Shown: piece after piece, positions 58,051 through 64,000 of the stretch
Layout of the letters: each line of letters opens with the position of its first letter
Numbering within the stretch: the stretch's first letter is position 1
Assembly (NCBI GenBank): GCA_036924285.1
Contig: JAYKYS010000009.1
Coordinates: 18,146,001-18,210,000, forward strand
DNA length: 64,000 bases
Direction of reading: 5' to 3'
Origin: Asterella californica
Taxonomy: Eukaryota; Streptophyta; Marchantiopsida; Marchantiales; Aytoniaceae
Notes under the pieces: model-generated
What the model was told of the DNA's origin: nothing
The model's database searches: none
The model's input: only the letters and a program-made list of their open reading frames with translations
Translations under genes and position numbers: made by a program

Positions 58051-61000
58051 ATCAAAACCAAGAAAAGGTCGGCTTTGGGGCCTTTCAAACCCATGGGCCC
58101 TTTATTTCTTTTCAGTGATGATATAATAAGCTGACGTCTTCTCTGCTTGTGAAAAAGAAAATGTATCACAATTCCATTTCAACTATAAGCTATATCAACA
58201 TTCATATTTCGTGTTTGATTTCTCTACTTAAGCGTCAAATCGATATCTTGGTTTCACTTCAACTGGACTGCAATGTCAACACTTATCACCTTTAGTTTCA
58301 AATCTGTATATCTCCTTTACTTTGTGTCCATTTGCAACGATTCAAAAACCGATGCACTATCTATAAGCTCTACTTAATGGTAGCTTAATGTCCAACTTAT
58401 CTATAATTTCTAAAGTTACAACTCTAATTAATTAATCAATCACGACTCACTTCTATACTTAGAGAACCTAATTAAAACACATTATTTTTTCATATCTTCA
58501 TTTGGATTCATCTACACCATGACAAGGCAACGATACTTTAAGCAAAATCAGTAAAAAATCAGGCACTGCTGTAAAAGCTGATCTTTTTTTGCTATCAGTT
58601 TTTGCATACCATGATTAGCATAACTGCTCAATGCATCCTCTCACTTTGACAAGCAACTAGACTTCACATGAACGATAAATTTAAATGGACTAAATTGTAT
58701 GCTCTTGCCAGTTTCTTTTTCATACCATTGACATGTTTTACATTACGCAAACAATAATCTATGAAGGGAGGATGTAAAACAATCTCAACTCAAACTTAAA
58801 AGAAGTTTGAGCAAAAATAAAAATATTCTTTTTAGTTTATGACCAAGCTCTTCGACGAAGAAAGTTAAATAGTAATTAAAAGATATGCATATTCTGTATA
58901 TTTTGTCCTCTTCTTTTTTGGAAGATGATGGATATATATGCTTCCATACTTCATATATCAAGATGCATGCATATTCATCTTCTTCGTGGATAGAATATAG
59001 AAAAAGAGATAGTTATAATGTCCTTACAAATATACTTTGTAACCAAGAAGACTCATGTTGCGGGGTGGGCTGGTTACAAATAAACAAATTCAGGTTAGAG
59101 ATGTGTATTATGACCTGAGGTATGTTCACTAATCGAGAACATGGAAATTTAATCGTGCTTTTATACTTCATCGTTTATCAATTAGTAAATCCATTTTCTT
59201 TCATGGTGCGCTCGTTGCTAAATAGTCTTGACTGCTTGCCACTACTACCGTTTGCAAACAAAGAAAAATGAAATATAGTATACTCTACATTTCTATATAT
59301 TGTTTGCATTCTACATATGTGTGTTGATTTGTCGATGTTAAATTATGCCTATGTGTTTGATTTTCACTATCATTGTCTAAAAAATTTGAGTAGCTTTTTC
59401 ACTATGCGTGGATCTATGATGGACCATCTGTAACTTGATGAAGCAGAAGAAAACTTGGCATACAAAGAATTTAACACATAGTTATGTTTGTAGAAAAGAC
59501 CACGGTGGTCCATTCTAACTTATTAACGAGTGTGGAAACATTTACAGAGGTGGTGAGCTGTTACTCACATTAAGTCACTTGCTAAGCTATACTGAGATGA
59601 TTGTTATCTTAATTGCTAGACAAATGAGTATAATGAAAAACTATATGACAACAACAATGTAACAAGTATACAATTGTTTTATAAAGTGATAGAAAATTGA
59701 TTACAGTGACGACTATAAGAGTACAACACTATAGAAAGAAGCACCTGGTTGATAGAATTCAGAAGCTAGTTGATGATAACTGGAGGCTCAAAAGCTCTTC
59801 ATACATCAGTTTGTATGAAGAGCTTTTGAGCTCTTCAAATTTGAGCTTTTGAGCTTCATTTCATCGAAAGTGTCTAGTAGACGGATATAGTTTAGAAAGT
59901 ACTTGCTCTGATCTCGTGTTGTCTCTTCTCCGCCGGACCATGGTTCTCCACCATCGGCCTTTGCTTGTTGCTATTCATGTTGCTCATGATCTTCTTATAT
60001 GTCTTCTTGTTGTTACTCGTGTACTAGAATATCTTCATCGGATGCACGATATGCTTCTTGCGCTCCGTCCATATACCTATGATGGATAATGATTGCACCA
60101 CTTTTTATCTTGCATGAAGTAGATGTCTGACCGTCTTGTGGGATGATGTAAAGAAAATTTCCAAAGAGAGTGGAAGCGTCAAATATGATTACCTCCCTGC
60201 ATTAATCATCATGGGAAGCATAATACTTCACAAAAACCAGCAGCCCTCGTAAACAAGTAAATGTGTGGATAATGGATGACAACTCTTATACTTATTATGG
60301 TGCCAAACCTTAGGTAAAATATTAGCTTAGGTTAGCTCAACTCGGTTTTTCATGTCTAATGCGCATAGAAGCATAAAAAGCTCAATATAAAACTCAATGT
60401 CATCCGCTAACACCTTGTTAGTAATATTTGTCATATGCACAAAGTGATGCATTTCTTTTTTATCCTCCATATAATAGTAAGAACATCCAATCATCCCAAC
60501 ATAGATGCGTATACCTCTGATGTGTCAATGTTTTGATGCAAATCTCATAGGTCTTATAAGGGCGATCCCAATGTTAGGGTCATCTCTTCTTCACTTCTTG
60601 CGATATATTGGTGCATATAGAAATGACGTATTAGAAACGTAGATGGAGTAAGACGTATCTCTTCTCTATTGAAAAAGACCAGACACACATTTCATTACAA
60701 AGTAGGAGCAAAAAAGAACAGAATAGAAGAAACGTGGAACATATATTTTTTCCACAGCGGACATGTAAAGCATCATCTCCCACAAACTGAGAAAATGACA
60801 ATGCCAAGCTCGTACCAAAGTTGGATTTCAGCACCTACAAGCAGCAATGAGACAAATTGCACAAGTTAAGTCAACATTGGGAAACAAGATAACATAAACG
60901 ACAATTGTCAAGATAGATGTCGAGTCTTCACCAAGCAACAAATGAGGAAAATTCTATTTTGATACCTACAAACAACAATGAAAGAAATTGCAGAAGTGAA

Positions 61001-62680
61001 AGCAGATGACAACATGAACACACGGCGACAACCTGCACATGACAAAATAATAAAATGAAAAAAACTCCCGTGATAGTGATAGGCAGGTCAGTGTCCAGAA
61101 AGGTGGAAGCAATAGGAAGCACAACAACACCAATGACAGTTCTCAAGACAGATGTCGAGTAGTCTAGGAGCACCTAAACAACAAATATCTTGAAGTATCT
61201 CTTGAAGTTGAAGATAGTCTCACAAAACTGATGTTACATTGGCGTCGATGCTGATTGTTTTTTTGTTAAGTATTGTCATGAATGCAGCAATCGACAATAA
61301 CAATCACATGCAACAACCGTACAAGAAAAAATGATGATAATAGATGATCCAACAAAAGATGACAAAATAACAACAAAAGATAACCTTAGCACGTGACCAT
61401 GTGTCTTAACTTTGACATTGCCGCTGGAAGAAATTGTAAGGTGCTAGCTGTCGTAACAATACTATTATCACTTGAAAACAATACGCAATATCAAAATTGC
61501 CATCCCGCTAATTTTCATTAATCCTGCTGCTGCTGGTGGAAAAAATAACATGGTACTGAAATATTTCATTTTGAGAAAACTATTCTCTCACCTAACACCC
61601 TACCCTTGTCTATTTCTACCTCGCGCACTATGCTTGTGGGTATTCTCAATTCCTCTTCAACGCTTAAAAGTATGCATATCAACTGTTATACTCAAATCCT
61701 TTTGCTGATAGAATTTGCTTAAAAGAACAGAGTTTTTAAAGTAAAGAGTTGAATTAAAACTCGTGACGAGATTTACACTCTATGATTCAATTCAGAACTA
61801 ATTATTGAATATCTTGTCGTTTCGTGGAACAAAACAGAATTTTCTCTCTAACATAAAGTACACGAGGAGGAAAAAGAGATATTATGGAGTGTCAAAGATA
61901 TGAACCTTCTTAAATATTCTAGACCTGCGGGTGTGAGTTACGACTTCGTCCAAACCTCGGACAATGTTTCATGCGGGCACCTTCGGAGGTACCTGTAGGA
62001 AAACACCACGAGCTTTCCCTTAATGGCTCTTCACTCATTTCGCCTGTTTCTTTTTTGCAATGGATTTTCCACTGCTCTGAGTAATTATCTTGATGGTACA
62101 AACTGAAAAAAAATCAATGATAAAATCGTGATGTACAATCATAAGCGTGATCCAGAATAAATCGTGCTTATATATAAAGTTACTATGACAATTTTACTCT
62201 CTCGACCGTTAAGAATATTTCCTCTGAACTTTGACACCCCTATTACTATCTTTATTTGGATATACTTGGAGTGAGCATCGTGACAGGAAGCCGTGGTAGA
62301 GTGTGGGAGGGAGAGGAGAGGGAGTGTAGTTTAAGAGAGTGGAGTGTGTTTGGGATGGGTTACTGAAGTGTTTTTATATATTTATTTTTGTCTTCTATTT
62401 CTACTTCTTTTGGTTTTAGAATTGGTACATTCAGTGAAGAAATGAATGAGTATTAAATATTTTTGGATTTTTTGAGATTTTAGGGTTATACAGTCTTTTG
62501 TTTAGGATTTTTGAGGGACTTCTTGCTACATTTAGTGTGTTTTTATCTCTACATATCAGGATACTTCTTTATAGTGAGTTTGATGTTCTTATTACGAGTA
62601 CCGTTTGGTTGGATATCGTATTTTTTCTAGCTATGAGTAATCTTTCTCTCATGATATCGAGATTGATTTGAGACACACCA
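58050..62680. other. AT-rich DNA with decayed element pieces
   Basis: No intact gene. A minus-strand open stretch of about 64 codons at 60,330-60,530 (includes MEDKKEMHHFVHM and LLCALDM) and an acidic stretch at 60,000-60,100 may be transposase relics of unknown type. Related text with ACAGATGTCGAGT-like words at about 60,910 and 61,148 shows a diverged 235-bp duplication. Confidence 0.4.
59787..59830. repeat. Perfect 18-bp inverted repeat
   Basis: CTCAAAAGCTCTTCATAC at 59,787-59,804 pairs without mismatch with GTATGAAGAGCTTTTGAG at 59,813-59,830, with an eight-base loop. Further GAGCTCTTCAA and TTGAGCTTTTGAG words follow directly, so part of the arm has been copied again. Confidence 0.9.
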
Positions 62681-62686
62681 TGTCTG

Positions 62687-64000
62687 GTGTGCAATCAGTT
62701 ATTTATCTCGCAAGGGGTAAAATCTCATGCAGAAAAGATGCACAAGAGCTATGATAAGATTACATGGGATGCCCAGGTTAGCCGAGAGCGGAGGTCTACA
62801 CGTGCAGTCATTATGACATCGTTAGTCCTTCTTCTTGGAGTTCTTCCTGGGTCGTGGGAGTGGTTGAGAGTCCACTCTGACAATATTTTGAGATTGTTCG
62901 AGTTGAGTTTTTCTTGTCCGCGTGTATTCCATAAGTTATCTAATGCTCTTCATGACGAGGTGAGACATATATTCTGTCTATCTCTCAACATGTTGGCATG
63001 GAACACAATGATGAGGTGACGTGGTTATTGTTCCTCCTACTTCCTCGTTGGTGCCTCTATTATACTCGAGGTGGCAGCGGAGAAATCTGGAGGTGACGGC
63101 CCATCTTCAGAGATTTCATGTTGGTGATTGGGCAGCCTTACAGAAGGAATCAGTAAGTGCAGCACGAGGTAGGAGTGAGTCTATCTCTACATGTGATATC
63201 TCATCTTTCATCCGCATACGACATTGTAGGATATTAGGTAAGCTTGGAGAGTATAGTAGAGCTACTAGAGCACTGCATCTTTTGTCAATGGCATGTCCTA
63301 TTGAGGACACGATCGTTTCGTTGCATTTCCTTCACCCTCCATCAAGTGAGCTCTCACAACTTGAGGTTCAGGACTATCAGTCTGAGGAGCCATTATGTCT
63401 CGATAGATCCTTGTTTGTCCAGGTCTTGTGTACAGCTCCATGTCTATCTTCTGGAGGTCTGTCTAGGATGGGTTACGAGCACATACGAGATTGTTTTCAG
63501 ACAGACGACCCCTCTAGTGGTTTCACGGAGCTTTTTCAGATAGCGACAGTAGTAGCTCATTGACATATTCCTCAATCTATAGCTCAAGTACTGGGGACAG
63601 CTAGACTTTTGACCACGACGAAGGATGATGGAGAGATTCGACCGATAGCCATAGATGAGAATCTCTTACGACTTATTAATCGTACCAGTCCTTCAGCTTC
63701 GAGATACTTTTCAGGACTACCTTTGTCCACATCGTTTTAGAGTTGCAACGCTTGGAGGTTATGAGTCTGTGTCTTTCGGCATTAGGACTCTCTTGGATAT
63801 CCATCTCGATTGCGTTGTCCTACAAGTGGACGTGGAAAACGCTTTTAATAACGTTTTTGGATGACGATGGATCTCTGACGAGTCTTGTTCTCTTCATGCG
63901 ATCGTTCTATGATTTTGTCTCCTCTCTTTATTACTAGCACGGTCTTTCGATAGAGAGAGTTACAGTCATCAGCTCCGTTGCAGGTACTTGTTAGAGTGAT
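62687..64000 (+). mobile_element. LINE-like reverse transcriptase relic, runs off the window
   Basis: Open pieces in different frames follow one another. They are 62,687-63,019, 63,021-63,563 (with CRILGKLGEYSRATRAL, then LHPP), 63,564 to about 63,690 (GEIRPIAID), 63,655-63,864 (LQLRDTF, then VLQVDVENAFNNV, the motif-A region with catalytic Asp) and about 63,865-63,960 (FMRSFYDF, SSVAGT). The order matches plant and protist LINE-type reverse transcriptases that carry GEYSRA, GGIRPIA, LQVDFxNAFN and GTRQGDPLG blocks. There are at least three stops and one shift, so it is inactive. The YxDD block would lie beyond 64,000. Confidence 0.75.

Overview
The window looks like nuclear DNA of a plant. 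It has intron-rich genes with GT-AG introns, a nuclear gene for a chloroplast-envelope protein, a plant-specific coiled-coil gene, and long AT-rich tracts full of decayed LTR-type, CACTA and LINE-like elements. The species cannot be read from the sequence. A non-flowering land plant is possible, but that is only an impression. No bacterial-type operons, tRNA, rRNA or CRISPR arrays were seen.

Layout. About 1-3,000 is an LTR-retroelement-like block with two internal tandem-repeat systems. About 3,100-10,700 is AT-rich and has no convincing gene, but holds a pogo/Tigger-like element (8,655-9,475). Between 10,717 and 13,371 a phase-consistent multi-exon gene on the minus strand encodes a protein I do not recognise. 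From 14,239 to 27,133 an 18-exon gene on the minus strand encodes a 709-residue plant coiled-coil protein. Its 4.7-kb sixth intron holds a duplicated repeat block and a 165-bp hairpin-rich, SINE-like insertion with 15-bp flanking repeats. From 28 to 47 kb is repeat-rich DNA with a second and third copy of the first LTR-like element, a family of short palindromes, several perfect hairpins, and two decayed genes on the minus strand: a MYB-like (DRMY1-type) fragment and a plastid ADP/ATP-carrier-type pseudogene with stops and a frameshift. A CACTA transposase relic lies near 43 kb.

From 48,194 to 51,652 a five-exon plus-strand gene encodes a 186-residue chloroplast inner-envelope protein (At1g42960 type). 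Its third exon's donor end is duplicated in the following intron. From 52 to 62.6 kb no gene can be supported. The last 1.3 kb is a frameshifted LINE-like reverse transcriptase that runs off the window.

The three intact genes are single-copy-looking islands of higher GC in decayed transposon DNA, and nothing suggests that they work in one pathway. The exon models were built by hand from splice signals, reading phase and remembered family sequences. They have not been checked against RNA or a database.
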